Shown here in pieces: positions 10,338 through 21,222 of a DNA stretch of 64,000 bases. Source of the stretch: Tillandsia leiboldiana (lineage: Eukaryota > Streptophyta > Magnoliopsida > Poales > Bromeliaceae); the NCBI GenBank assembly GCA_029204045.2, contig CM055066.1:22920120-22984119 (forward strand), read 5' to 3'. The notes under the pieces are model-generated. The model searched no databases, was not told where the DNA came from, and saw only the letters and a list, made by a program, of their open reading frames with translations. Both the position numbers and the translations under genes were made by a program. Positions within the stretch are counted from its first letter, which is position 1, and the number at the start of each line of letters is the position of its first letter.

Positions 10338-11275
10338 CATCAGATTGGAGGTGAGGGATCGGGCTTCCTTAGTGGATGGTTTTACCCACTTATTTAGAGT
10401 CATGATCCAGTCCTGCTATATCAGATACTTATGGGTACATACTTTACTCGTGTGGATCGCTCCCCTCGAGTGCCACTCCGGAGTAGGCTTAGGGCCGAGC
10501 CGTGTGCCGGTCGATTGGATACTTTGGGATCGTGCCGTGTGCCGATCAGATACTGGGTTCTTGAGTTTGACAGCAGAGCAGGCAGTGCCAGTGATTACTG
10601 GTCTATTGATTGGGTATAGTCGGTCAGGAATTCATGCACCGTTGCATACATTTAGCTATTCTTTTAGCTCGGTATTATTTGAGGCATATTAGTGGTAGCT
10701 TTTTCATCAGTAGTTATATTTACAGCTTACCACCCTTATTTCTTTTTCGCCTCTGGTAGACCTAGTGGGCATGTCTGAGTTTGAGGTTTAACCCACTAGG
10801 GGAGGCTACTGTTTTTATAGTAGTTCTCACCCCCCACTGTTTTCCTTTTCTTTTCCCCTTTGTTTTGCAGAGTCCTCTGCTGGAGTTGCGGGACCCTCTT
10901 CCCAGGATCGAGGTAAGAGGATCGCTGATTAGATAGCTACTTCCCCGATCTCGAGTTTAGCAGTTTTGATGTATCCCCTGTACACTCAGACGGTTGTATT
11001 TCCTTTTATTTTGGGTCTGGCTTCGGCCAGCTTGTTGTAGTTATTTCGTGAGCTGGGAGAGACACTTGTATATATGAGAGTTATGTTGTACTTTTATTTC
11101 CAGCATTTGTCTGAGATGTATTAGTTTTATTTTAGCTCTGTTTTATGCTCCTTTATTATATCTTTATATCTGAGCAGGTTACCAGCGCTTCGTGTACACG
11201 GGAAATTCCATGTGCATGGCGGATCTGTGGACGAGCCCGGGTTCTGGTTTACACCCGGGGCGTGACAGATTAGGT

Positions 11276-11287
11276 TGGTATCAGAGC
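11276..11287 (+). other. E3 primer binding site, tRNA-iMet type
   Basis: TGGTATCAGAGC, 8 bp after the LTR end at 11267. Confidence 0.95.
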
Positions 11288-11429
11288 TTAGGGATAGGTC
11301 AGTTGGGACTTAGGAAACCCTAGGCTTTTGGCAGACCCTAGGATGGCAGGGCGTGAGTGACGCGATATTTTGCGAAAGTCGGCAATTTGTTATTAAACTC
11401 TTCCTGTGAGTAGAGAGGGACTGGCATAG

Positions 11430-11486
11430 CCTATTTCTGGTGGACTATTATGTTGGCTGCAGACAACATAAGGTTACAGAAATAGG
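11430..11486 (+). promoter_or_regulatory. E3 leader hairpin with CTGCAG kissing-type loop
   Basis: The outer stem CCTATTTCTG (11430-11439) pairs perfectly with CAGAAATAGG (11477-11486). The inner stem TTATGTTG (11448-11455) pairs with CAACATAA (11464-11471) and closes the loop G-CTGCAG-A. It lies between the primer site and the gag start. A dimerisation or packaging role is inferred from position and from structure shared with E2 and T. Confidence 0.65.
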
Positions 11487-11561
11487 GGGATGTCCATGAC
11501 TTTCGCTAGATTGGGTCGAGTGTGGTTTTGTTTACTGACCCGTGATTTCTTGTGTGGCAGG

Positions 11562-14480
11562 ATGCCTCCTAGGCGGCAGATCCCTACCCGGGGTACTCCT
11601 ACACCCCCGGAGGAGCCGGAGCAGTCCCGGCCTTTAGAGAACAGTGAGTTGAGGGCCATGGTGGCCCAGTTGGCGGAGAGTCACCGCCGGCAGGAGCAGA
11701 GGTTTGAGCAGTTGCTCGCCCAGGCAGGGGCACCTCCCCCTACTACTGTTGAGGCCCCTGTACCACCAGTTATACCGCCGGCTATTCCACTAGTCCCTAC
11801 AGCACCATCGTCGAGCAGTGGGACTCAGGGAGTGATCCAACCATTGACCCCAGCGGAGGAGCAGGAGATTGCTGACAAGCTCACCCATTTTTGTCAGCGG
11901 GGACCGCCTAGGTTTTCAGGGCGGAGTACTCAGCCTTGGGAGATCGAGACTTGGCTAGAATCATTGGAGAAGTTGTTCCGGGACTTCTTCGTTGATCAGA
12001 GATTCAGGGTACATATGGCCGTACATTGCTTGGATGGGGATGCAGATGCATGGTGGCGTCGGGTAGAGCCCCTGGAGTTTCAGATCACCCGACAGCTACC
12101 CTGGTCGGAGTTCAGGAGGATGATTCTAGATACTTACTTTTCCACGAGTGTGAAAAAAAAGCTGGAAGATGATCTGAAGAATCTGCAGCAGGGCGATCGG
12201 ACTGTATTGACATACTTCCAGGAGTTCACGCAGTTGCTCAACTGCGTACCTTATGTCGCCAGGGATGGACTGCACCAGGTGGAGCTTTTTGAGACGGGTC
12301 TGCGCCCAGAGATCTATACTTTGGTGCATGCCCAGAGGCTACAGACTCTAGAGGAGGCATCAGAGCATGCGCAGTGGGTTGAGAGGGGAGACCACGTTGT
12401 CTCTAGACGTGGAGGCTTGGTCGCTCAGAGTTCTGATAAGAAGCGACCAGCGCCGGACGATGGCGGACAGGCCAGTTCCTGGAGGCCGCCCCGACTGCCA
12501 CCGCCTCAGTTTACGGGCCGTGGGCGTTCGGAGCGGCGAGGGCCTGGTGGATCCCAGAGACCCCCACAGTACCAGCAGCAGCAGCCCCAGCGACAGCAGC
12601 AACACTCGCAGCAGCAGAGGTCATAGTCGCAGCAGCAGGGGTCACAGCGGCAGCCACAGCGACAGCAGCAGCAGCAGTCTCGGAGGCCGCAGCAGCAGTC
12701 TAGACAGTCCCAGCCGTCAGATAGATGTGTCTTCTGTGGAGGGCAGCACTTTCCCAGTACTTGCGATCAGCGATGGGGACGCTGTTATATTTGTGGGCAG
12801 TCCGGTCATATGCGAGCTACTTGCCCTTTTGCGACATCGACGGCTCCTTTCTCGGCATCCGTCCCTTCTGCGCCTCAGCAGCGGCCCTATGCTCCAGCGA
12901 GCAGGGCTCCTTCCTCCCACCCTACAGACTACCGACCACCAGCACAGAGCCGGCGAGTCTACGCCGCCCAGGTAGGGGACTCCTCGGCAGCCGACCACGT
13001 GGTGGCAGGTATCATTTTACTTTTCGGTACTAGAGCTCGCACTTTATTTGATACCGGTGCATCACATTCTTTTATCAGTAGATCATTTGCATCATCCCAT
13101 GGACTAGAGTTAGGTCGGTTGCCTCATGCATTAGAGGTACAGATTCCTGATCATACATTGCATGTAGAGGAGTGTTGTTGGTCTTGCCCAGTACAGGTTG
13201 AGTCATGGATTTTGCCAGCGGACCTGATGGTCCTGAGTCAGCTGTGAGATTTTGACATAGTACTTGGGATGGATTGGCTGGCTCGCTATTTCGCGACGAT
13301 TGATTGCGCCGCGAGGACTGTGACTTTTAGCGAGCCAGGCCAGGAGGTGTTTGTGTATAGAGGGTGCCAGAGTGCTTTCTTTGCCTCGGTGGTTTCGACT
13401 TCTCGTGCGAGGCAGATGATGCGCAGTGGATGCGTGGCCTTTTTGGCTTGTGTGGTTAAGGAGCCTACGGCAGCACCGGGACTTGCGGATATCCCTATTG
13501 TCCACGAGTTCCCGGATGTGTTTCCACCGGAGCTGACTAGCATGCCGCCGGATAGGGAGATCGAGTTTTTGATTGACGTAGTCCTAGGAACTGCGCCAAT
13601 CTCTAAGGCTCCTTACCGAATGGCACCGGCTGAGCTGCGAGAGTTAAAGGCGCAACTTCAGGATTTAATGGATAAAGGTTTTGTGAGACCAAGTGTATCG
13701 CCTTGGGGAGCGCCGGTGCTATTTGTGAAGAAGAAGGATGGTTCACTTCGACTGTGTGTTGATTACCGAGAGTTGAATAAAGTGACCATCAAGAACAAGT
13801 ACCCTTTGCCGTGCATTGATGATTTATTTGATCAGCTGCAAGGGTCTTGTGTCTTCTCCAAGATTGATCTACAGTCTAGTTACCACTAATTGAAGGTGAA
13901 GGCCGAGGACATCCCAAAGACGGCATTCAGGACACGGTACGGGCATTATGAGTTCACCGTCATGCCTTTTGGATTGACTAATGCCCCTGCCGCTTTTATG
14001 GATTTAATGAACAGGATCTTTCGACCTTACCTGGATCGGTTCGTCGTTGTATTTATTGATGATATCCTGGTTTATTCCCGGAGTGATGCGGAGCACGAGG
14101 AGCACCTGAGGATTGTGCTGCAACTTCTGAGAGAGAGGAAGTTGTATGCCAAGTTATCTAAGTGCGAATTTTGGCTTCGGGAGGTTGTCTTTTTGGGCCA
14201 TGTGATCTCAGTCGCTGGAGTGGCAGTAGACCCGGCGAAGATTGAGGCAGTCCGGTATTGGCCCCGACCGACGACGGTATCAGAGGTTCGCAGTTTCATG
14301 GGCTTGGCCGGATATTACCGTCGGTTTGTGGAAGGTTTTGCGAAACTTTCCACACCCCTCACTCGTCTGACGCGTAAAGGGATTAAGTTTATTTGGAGTG
14401 AGGATTGCCAGAGGAGCTTTGAGGAATTAAAGAACAGATTGATGTCGGCTCCTATCCTTTCCCTCCCTGTTATGGGGAAA
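11562..14480 (+). pseudogene. E3 gag-protease-RT polyprotein with three stops
   Basis: One frame runs from the ATG at 11562 (MPPRRQ, directly after a TGTGGCAG acceptor-like site) to the truncation. In order: capsid-like gag (residues about 100-290), a Gln-rich stretch, CCHC zinc knuckle (about 408-421), retropepsin with DTGASHS (Asp about 497), then reverse transcriptase with FIDD (Asp about 833-834) and YYRRFVEGF. In-frame stops interrupt it at 12624 (TAG), 13245 (TGA) and 13887 (TAA), each one C-to-T step from Gln, Arg or Gln. There is no frameshift. RNase H and integrase are lost to the truncation. The domain order and single frame fit Del/Tekay chromoviruses. It is non-functional as it stands. 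Confidence 0.9.
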
Positions 14481-14495
14481 GGAATTAAAGAACAG
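14481..14495 (+). repeat. 15-bp templated filler at deletion joint
   Basis: GGAATTAAAGAACAG here repeats 14423-14437 exactly, 58 bp upstream, and sits precisely between truncated E3 pol and the foreign LTR tail. This is a signature of end-joining with copied filler. Confidence 0.75.
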
Positions 14496-14620
14496 CTCTG
14501 ATATTTGTATAGCTATAGATCTTACTTGCAGGTTAGACGCTTTGTCTGTACGGGAAGTCCCGTGCAGGCGGCGGATTTGTTGGCGAGCCCGGGTCGCAGT
14601 TTCGACCGCGGGGCGTGACA
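14496..14620 (+). repeat. X: last 125 bp of the separate LTR
   Basis: It contains the U5 hairpin CTGTACGGGA/TCCCGTGCAG (14546-14567) and ends GGGGCGTGACA, followed by the duplication GTTAC. The text before the end (CGCAGTTTCGACC) matches the T, S6 and family B type and not the E3 LTR. Confidence 0.7.
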
Positions 14621-14625
14621 GTTAC

Positions 14626-15767
14626 CTCTCGTAGCCAAAACTCACATTTCTTCAACTTGGCGTAGAGCTCTTTCTCCCGAAGTAATTGCAATACTTGCCG
14701 CAAGTGACCCTCATGCTCTTCGTCACTTCGAGAGTACACCAAAATGTCGTCGATGAACACCACGACGAATCTATCCAAAAAAAGCTTGAAGACACGGTTC
14801 ATCAAATCCATAAAAGCTGCCGGGCATTAGTGAGCCCAAATGGCATAACAGTAAACTCATAGTGTCCATACCGTGTCCTAAAAGCCATCCTAGGAACATC
14901 CTCGGGCTTGATCTTGAGTTGGTGGTATCCAGACTGAAGGTCAATCTTCGAATACACTCTTGATTCTTGGAGTTGATCAAACAAATCATCAATCCTCGGC
15001 AATGGATACTTATTCGTAATTGTGACCTTGTTAAGCTCACGATAGTCCACGCAAAGGCGAAGCGATCCATCCTTTTTCTTGACGAACAAAACTGGTGCTC
15101 CCCAAGGTGAAACGCTCGGTCGGATGAAGCCTTTTTCCAACAAGTCTTGAAGCTGTGCCTTGAGCTCTTTTAACTCTGCCGGTGCCATCCTATATGGTGC
15201 CTTTGAGATTGGGGTAGTTCCAGGGATCAGATCCACCACAAACTCGATCTCTCTATCTGGAGGCATCCCCGGTAGCTCTGCCGGGAACACATCAGCAAAC
15301 TCTCGCGCAACTGGGATATCCTCCACTCTCGGAGTCTCACTGCTCCTATCCACAACGGTAGCCAAGTAGGCGACACATCCACTCCTAATCAACTGTTTTG
15401 CTCTGGTGGAAGAGATAGTCATCACAAACAGTGAACTTTTGCAGCCTCTGAACACAATTTCCTCTTGTCCTGGTTCTCGAAACGTCACGAGTCGATTCTC
15501 ACAATCAATGGTAGCATGATATCTTGTGAGCCAATCCATGCCCAAAACCACATCGAATTCTCCAAGTCGATGGAGGGCCAACAAATCTGCCGGCAAAATC
15601 CAATCCCCAATCCTAATAGGACAACTAGGGGAAAACTCCCGAATCTCCAAGGTATGATCGGGAACTAAGACTCGTCCCGGACGCAAGGTAGGAACTAATT
15701 CAATGCCATGCAACTCGGCAGACAGCCGGTCAATGAATGAATGAGATGCACTAGTGTCAAATAAAGC
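14626..15767 (-). pseudogene. E2 protease and reverse transcriptase part
   Basis: It continues the gag frame after the stop at 15768. Protease: the catalytic loop reads DTSASHSF, so the usual Gly after Asp-Thr is Ser. It is followed by the VLGMDWL linker near 15540. RT: the fingers and palm run to about 14820, where a single-base loss in the codons after LTNA shifts the frame. Downstream, FIDD (near 14750) and KCEFWLREV are in another frame. X and E3 interrupt at 14626, and RT resumes at 7773. Family: Del/Tekay-like gypsy. Confidence 0.88.
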
Positions 15768-17222
15768 TCAAACTCGAATGCTATGAATCAAGATAATACC
15801 TGCAACGACGTCCTCCGCCGCTGAAGCCTTCTCAGTTTGGGCTGCATACATGCGCCCGCTTGGAGCCTGCCGTGGCCCCTCGTACTGTCGCGACGGCGGT
15901 GGTCCCCCAGACTGAGAGTAGGTGGGCGGGGTCACCCGTCCTTGAATAACTTGTGCCGATGCTGATGAAGGTGTCGGTGATGAGCCTCGCGGGCACTCTG
16001 ATCGAAAGTGGCCCTCCTGGCCACAAAGGCAGCACTTGCCACCACGCTGCGGGCATTGCGGCGGCACATGGGGTCCACCACAAATCATGCAACGCGGCGG
16101 CCGCCGACGGTCAGGTCCTCCCCGGTGTGAAGATGAGCCGCGTCCTCCAGACTGGCTCCTCGGGTGCTTCGGCGGTTTCTTCGAATAGGGCTTATGACCT
16201 GCGCCCTCGGTCGCCGACCTCTTGCCTCGCGTCCTATCAAGAGCTTCTCTCTCTTCCTTAGAAATCTCCGCGCCTTTCTCCACTATCAAGGCACGCTCCA
16301 CAACCTCCCGGTAGGTTTGGAGGTTTAGGGTCTGAACCAATCTAAAAATGGACGGTCTAAGGCCGTTCTCAAACATATGGGCCTTGTCCTCGTCATCCCT
16401 GACAATGTGCGGAATACAATTAAGTAGTCGAGTAAATTCCCTCTCGTACTCCGCCACGGTCTTATCTCCTTGCCTCAAGTTGCGGAGATCTCTTTCCATT
16501 TGCCTTTTTGCGCTCGCCAGAAAATACTTCATTGCAAGCATCTTCTTGAATCGCGGCCATGTGATTGCCGCCAAATCGGTCGTGGGGTCATCCCGAATGT
16601 CCATCCACAACTGGTAAGCATCGCCCTCAAGATGGTGTGTTGCCAACCACACCCGGTTTCCCTCTGCTACGAAGGTATCGTGGAAAAGTTTCTCCATGTG
16701 TAGAATGCACTTCTCAAAAACCCAATAGTCGGGTTTCTCTCCATCATAGGTCCGAGGCTTGGATTCCCGAAATTCCCTCAAACGAACCATGAGTCGGTCC
16801 CGCTCTTCTCCTGTTACCATCATCGGTAAAACCGTCCTCGTCGGTGGAGTCTGAACTGGCGGTGACATTACAACCTCCTCCCGGCGCCCAGCACTCGGAG
16901 TGTGATGTGAAGACTCGGGCACCTCAGGTCGAAGTGCATCGGTCACTCCACCCACGTGCCCCGGTTGTTGCACGGGTGGGTGCGAAGGGTCTTGAGTTCC
17001 CCTTGCTGCCAACTGCTGGGTCAAAAGAGCTTCCAGCCTCTGCATCCTTGCATCCTGCCGACGCGAAGCCTCAGCCTGCTCTCGCGCCGCAGCCGACTGC
17101 CGCTCCACTACATCAGCTAGCATAGCCAGCTGCTCTATCAAATCTCGGACCTCACAAGATCCGGAAGTAGCGGACGTCTCCGCATCGGCCTCCTCGGCCG
17201 TCATGGAGCGAGTCGTAGGCAT
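15768..17222 (-). pseudogene. E2 gag, open to one premature stop at protease start
   Basis: 484 codons from the ATG at 17222 (MPTTRSMTAEE), chosen because it follows a TGTTACAG acceptor-like site as in the other elements; the frame is also open a little further upstream. It has an N-terminal coiled-coil-like segment (about 27-75), a capsid-like domain (about 130-310), basic linkers, and a CCHC zinc knuckle CCLCGQEGHFRSEC (about 397-410). The TGA at 15768-15770 is a CGA-to-TGA type change just before the protease, and the frame then continues. Gag itself could be intact; the polyprotein is interrupted. Confidence 0.88.
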
Positions 17223-17346
17223 CACAAACTGTAACAGGCATAAAAAGTGTAGGTTAGGACAACCAACGCGAAACGCATCCCCACTCAAAATAAATCCCAA
17301 TCATGTGAAAGCAAATGAAGCATGCCACAATTATTTCCTGATGTCA

Positions 17347-17364
17347 GGTTGTCGGCCGCCAACC
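17347..17364 (-). promoter_or_regulatory. E2 leader hairpin with CGGCCG loop
   Basis: On the minus strand GGTTG closes with CAACC around the loop G-CGGCCG-A. An outer stem, TATTTCCT with AGGAAATA (17382-17375 and 17341-17334), adds 8 bp. It sits between the primer site and the gag start, as in E3, E4, T and E1. The six-base loop is again a palindrome, but a different one. Confidence 0.6.
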
Positions 17365-17547
17365 AGACCTTCCAAGGAAATAGAAGGTGCAATTACTTCG
17401 ATCAACTCCAACACTTATGAAGTTATAGTATTGACCCAATCATGTTACTTTCGCCAAGTAATCATATAAGACCCCGTCTCTCATGTTCTTAATCCTTATG
17501 GTCCAACCAGCCTAAGGTTTGCTAGGTCTACTAAAACTCAACCCTTG

Positions 17548-17559
17548 GCTCTGATACTA
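17548..17559 (-). other. E2 primer binding site
   Basis: The minus strand reads TAGTATCAGAGC, one base from the initiator-Met tRNA complement, 8 bp from the LTR end at 17568. Confidence 0.85.
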
Positions 17560-17567
17560 ATATAATC

Positions 17568-20056
17568 TGTCACGCCCCGGGCCGCAGCAGAAGCTTACCC
17601 GGCACGTGCACAGACCCGCCATGTGCACAAGGTACCCCCCGGTACACACAAGTCGTTTACAACAACAAAGTGGAAAGGAAACAATAGACACATCCTACTA
17701 GTAATCAGAGCACAACACAACTAAATCATGCACAAAAGAGAAGAGTAGATAACAACTATCATACAAGAAGTTAAAATCCAAAATACAAAAGTGGTCTTCT
17801 CAATTGCAACCTATCTTTGATACATTGGTGGTCTCTATAACAAAAATACACCCACACCTCTCCCACAAAAACAAAAGGAAAGGTGCCTTGTGACCACTTC
17901 GAGTGGCGCGACGGGGACAAGCTAGCTATGCGACGACCCCTTGCCACGATCCCGAGCCCCTCCCGCTGCGGATGGCTCTGAAAAACAACAACCCAAATGG
18001 GGTGAGAACTATTAGACAATAGTTACCAGTGGGTAAGCCGCCGAGAGAAGCGAAATACACCACTAGGTCAACTGAGGCATAAGATAGTATAACTGATGAA
18101 ATAAAATGCAGATAATAAACAACTGAAGTAAAGTAAAATACTCTACTACTATCATGCCTCTATGCTCATGTACAAAGTGATGATGATAAGAATCTATCAT
18201 GTTATCATAATGTCCAACTACAATGAGTAGTATTATTTATGTGTTGTCCAATGTCAAGTTTGCTATCATGTATGTCCAACTACCATGAATGTATCATCTA
18301 TGTGATATTCAATGTCAAGTTTAGTTAACATAATCATTTCCTCTTGAAGACTTTCTTTGAGTCTAAGCTTGAGCCACGCCTCATGGTCCCGTGGTGGCAC
18401 CCCCTAAGGAGCTATGCCAATCCAACGGCGTCCCAATCGGCACCCAATCCCGCACGGCGATCATGATGTCGCAAATGGCCAACTCCGGAGTGCCAGCTTG
18501 GAGGGAGCGACCCTACCAAGGATGTGCGAATGAGCACAAACAGCAAGCAAGCAAGTCTCGATCATCGTGTCTAAAACACGAAATAGCAATCATCGCGTCT
18601 AAAACACGGAATAGCATCATCGACCTTTAGGTCGGGGTATAGTATCTCAAGTGTCAATGTTTCATATACAATATTAACATTATCTTGTATAATGAAAAAG
18701 TAAAACATTTACAAGTTGTCCTCATGTCTCAAACATGGAATCTAACTATTTCATCTTGATTGTACAAGTTTAGAAGTTTTCTACTTGTATCTCACAACAC
18801 TAGATAGCATTAATGTCATAATGTCCATTTATACATGATCAAGTGCTTAACATGTCCCAATAATTCTATAACAGGTATAGTTATTCTATATTCATATTCA
18901 AAAGCTTAAGTTCACGAAAATTCCTATTCAATCCCCCCTTAAAGTGCCCATGCACCTACAATGTTTACCTCTACTTCATAGAGTATGAAATTTTCTACAC
19001 ATGAAGGGATCAAATGCATGATCATAAATCATGATAAATCAAACGATACATATTTAATATAACAACAATGCCCTAAAAGTCTATAGAAGACATAGGGGAG
19101 TTCACCCATTTCGGTGAGGTCAAACCCACCGGATAGTTGCCAAATCCTTGTGAAGGATCCCAACCAAGATGCCCACACTTCCTCTTATGCCCTAAGAGAA
19201 GTTTCCAAAGGGTTAAAACATCACTAAACCTAATCACAAAATTTCTTAAAAATCATAAGAAAAATAGGTTGAGAGATCTTGGTAAATCTTGAAATCCAAA
19301 CAAGAAAAGCTTCAAAACCAACCTACAAGAGTATTCTACACCCATCAATTCCACCCCAAAAGCTAGAAATCTAAAAGCCCCAAATAAACCCTAGTTTTCC
19401 AAAAACTAGGTTTTCCTACAAAAATCCCAAAAGAAAAGGAAAAAGAAGTGTTCCAAACCTCTTTAAGCTCAAATCCCACTTTGGAATGCAAAGGATAGGA
19501 ACTAGAGCTCCAAACTTCCTTCTCCTTCAAGCCCTTGCCTTTCTTCAAGCTCTTGAAGCAAGCTCCAATGGTGGAGAAGAGAAGGATGAAGAAGAACCCA
19601 AGTGGAGAGATGTGTTGGAGAAGGAAATCTCAGAAGAACTCTCCTTCTTTCTCTCTCTAACACTCTCTCTTGCACTCTTCAAATGAGAGGAAAAGAGAAG
19701 ATAAAGAGGGTTAAAAACCCTAAAGAGACAAAATCTCACAAGCCCCCTGCAAGAAATGTAATTATATTTCTTATTGTGCTGCCCAGACCAAAACGGTCCG
19801 GACTGCCCCAATACGGTCCGGACCACTAAGGTGGAATTTCCCAGATTCGCGCGGACAGTCCGGACTGTCCCCAAACGGTCCGGACCCCGAAGCCAAAAAC
19901 CTCAAATTTTCAAATTTTTCGAAAATTTTCGATTTGCGCCCAAACTCTCCGGAAACCTTCTAGAACCTTTCGGAAGCTTATAAAATCATTCAAAGGGTAT
20001 CATTCAACCCTTCGCACACTCAAACTTCGCACTTTGCTAAAGTTCAGTGTACTACA
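17568..20056 (-). repeat. E2 5' LTR (2.49 kb)
   Basis: On the minus strand it starts TGTAGTACACTG at 20056 and ends GGGGCGTGACA at 17568. It has no G-box cluster. Four copies of the palindrome GTCCGGAC lie near its 5' end, with a TATA-like TTTTATAAG near 19986-19977. No gene is seen in its 2.5 kb; short frames near 19400-19690 are not gene-like. Confidence 0.88.
19796..19885. promoter_or_regulatory. GTCCGGAC palindrome cluster, 4 copies
   Basis: Exact GTCCGGAC at 19796, 19816, 19858 and 19878, in the 5' part of the E2 LTR. The same 8-mer is clustered in the unrelated copia LTR of K7. Confidence 0.7.
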
Positions 20057-21043
20057 CGGTGGTTCCGAGGTCGTTGTGAGTTTTTCGACCGTTGTGCGAG
20101 AGATTGAGGATCTTGAGTCTATCCGTTCTGAGAGAGAGCGTGGATTTCGACTATAGCCTGCATGTTCCACTATTCGATAGCGAGTTAGTCCGTATGGACA
20201 CCCTACGTAATTCCTGCCCGGCAGTGGGAGGTGGTTGTAGGTGGGCGCAGGCTTGACTGGACCAGATGTGGCAGTCAGCTCGATTGGGTCGATTGTGCAC
20301 TTCATGTGCGAGTGGTTGCATTCCTTTCATTGGTTTTCCCCTTTTGAGCATGTAGATAGAGGCTTAGTAGCTATTGAGTACGCCCAGCTTTCTTGTTCAG
20401 TTTTACTGCATTGTTATCTTATGCCTCTAGTAGACTTCGTGGGCAGATCGTCGGACTTAGCTGTGGTACCCACTGAGAACTCCCTTTTGGTGTAGTTCTC
20501 ACACCCATTGGGGTCCCCCCCCCCCCCCCCCCCCCCCCCTCCTCCTCTTTCTTTTCTCTTTATTTTGCAGAGTCTTAGCAGGTGTTGCTGATTCTGCGGT
20601 TGCTGTGCGAGGCGAGGGAGTCGCGAGCTAGATCCCTACCCATCTGTGGAGAGTAGCGGTACCCCTACCTTGGAGATTCTGAGTACAGTCAGTAGATTAT
20701 TTATTTTTTCGCTTTTGAGAGATTATTGTATTGTGAGGATCTGACTTGTACTGAGAGTCTGTACACTGATGTATTATTTCAGGTTACCTCCCTGTTGAGT
20801 TCTGGTTTATTTTATTTGAGGATATTGTATGATTATCACTTATGGGAGATGGATATTGTATCATTATTTTCAGTTGTATAGATGGTTGGTTTTAGTTTAC
20901 AGCACTTTTATTTTATAGCTCTGATATCTGTTTAGCTGTAGTCCTTTTTCTTGCAGGTAGGACGCTTCGCCTATGTGGGGTTTTGTATAGGCGACGGATC
21001 TGTTGGCGAGCCCGGGTCGCAGTTTCGACCCCGAGGCGTGACA
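20057..21043 (+). repeat. E4 5' LTR, last 987 bp
   Basis: It aligns with the 3' part of S5 (about 44755-45723), including GACGCTTCGCCTATG and the end GAGGCGTGACA. The 5' part lies beyond E2, left of the window. It contains a C25 run and a U5 hairpin (20968-20974 with 20987-20993). Confidence 0.87.
20515..20539. repeat. C25 homopolymer
   Basis: Twenty-five consecutive C. The length is likely unreliable in assembly. Confidence 0.9.
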
Positions 21044-21051
21044 GATTAGGG

Positions 21052-21063
21052 TGGTATCAGAGC
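21052..21063 (+). other. E4 primer binding site, tRNA-iMet type
   Basis: TGGTATCAGAGC, 8 bp after the LTR end at 21043. Confidence 0.95.
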
Positions 21064-21222
21064 CTAGGTTGTAGGTCATGGTGGACTTAGAAACCCTAGG
21101 CTTATGGTTTGACCCTTGGATGACTTCGTGAGAGTCGTGACTTGTAGCGAGAGTCCTGATTGAGTTTTATACCTCTCCCAAGGGACGGGATGAGTGATTG
21201 GCATGTTTATTCTCCTAAGTGA

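Larger units (their letters stand above)
8022..11267 (+). repeat. E3 5' LTR (3.25 kb)
   Basis: It starts TGTAGTGGTCC like solo LTR S8 and ends CACCCGGGGCGTGACA. U3 holds three G-box/CCAAT modules (8349, 8508, 8631) and a fourth CACGTG (8735). A 16-bp inverted repeat follows (8789-8804 with 8817-8832), then the TATA box. Two leader modules follow (about 9245-9365 and 9455-9560), then a (TTA)n run at 10317-10337 and a U5 hairpin near 11192-11219. No gene is seen. Confidence 0.85.
8022..14480 (+). mobile_element. E3: Ty3/gypsy element, family C, 3' truncated
   Basis: 5' LTR (8022-11267), primer site, and one gag-protease-RT frame with three stop codons. It is cut in the RT/RNase H junction at 14480. 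The rest of pol, the 3' untranslated part and the 3' LTR are missing. The sequence beyond (14496-14620) is the tail of a different LTR type (CAGTTTCGACC before the end, versus GGTTTACACCC in E3). A 15-bp copy of upstream sequence lies at the joint. Confidence 0.82.
7569..20056 (-). mobile_element. E2: Ty3/gypsy element split by E1, X and E3
   Basis: On the minus strand: 5' LTR (20056 to 17568), primer site, gag (17222 to 15768), protease/RT (15767 to 14626), an interruption by X and E3 (7774-14620), then RT codons 7773 to 7569, and E1. The rest lies left of the window. The RT reading is continuous across X/E3 once the duplication GCTAC (7769-7773) / GTTAC (14621-14625) is counted once; the one mismatch is a C/T change. 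E2 is inserted in the E4 5' LTR after 20056. Confidence 0.88.

Noticed and set aside
7774..11267. A single 3.5-kb 5' LTR for E3
   Set aside because: Solo LTR S8 of the same family starts at the position equal to 8022, and the 3' tail at 14496-14620 belongs to another LTR type.
19363..19686. Short frames with acidic or Ser-rich peptides in the E2 LTR, considered as a host gene fragment
   Set aside because: No domain, no longer frame and no exon-like structure; they lie wholly within the LTR bounded by TG..CA and the primer site.
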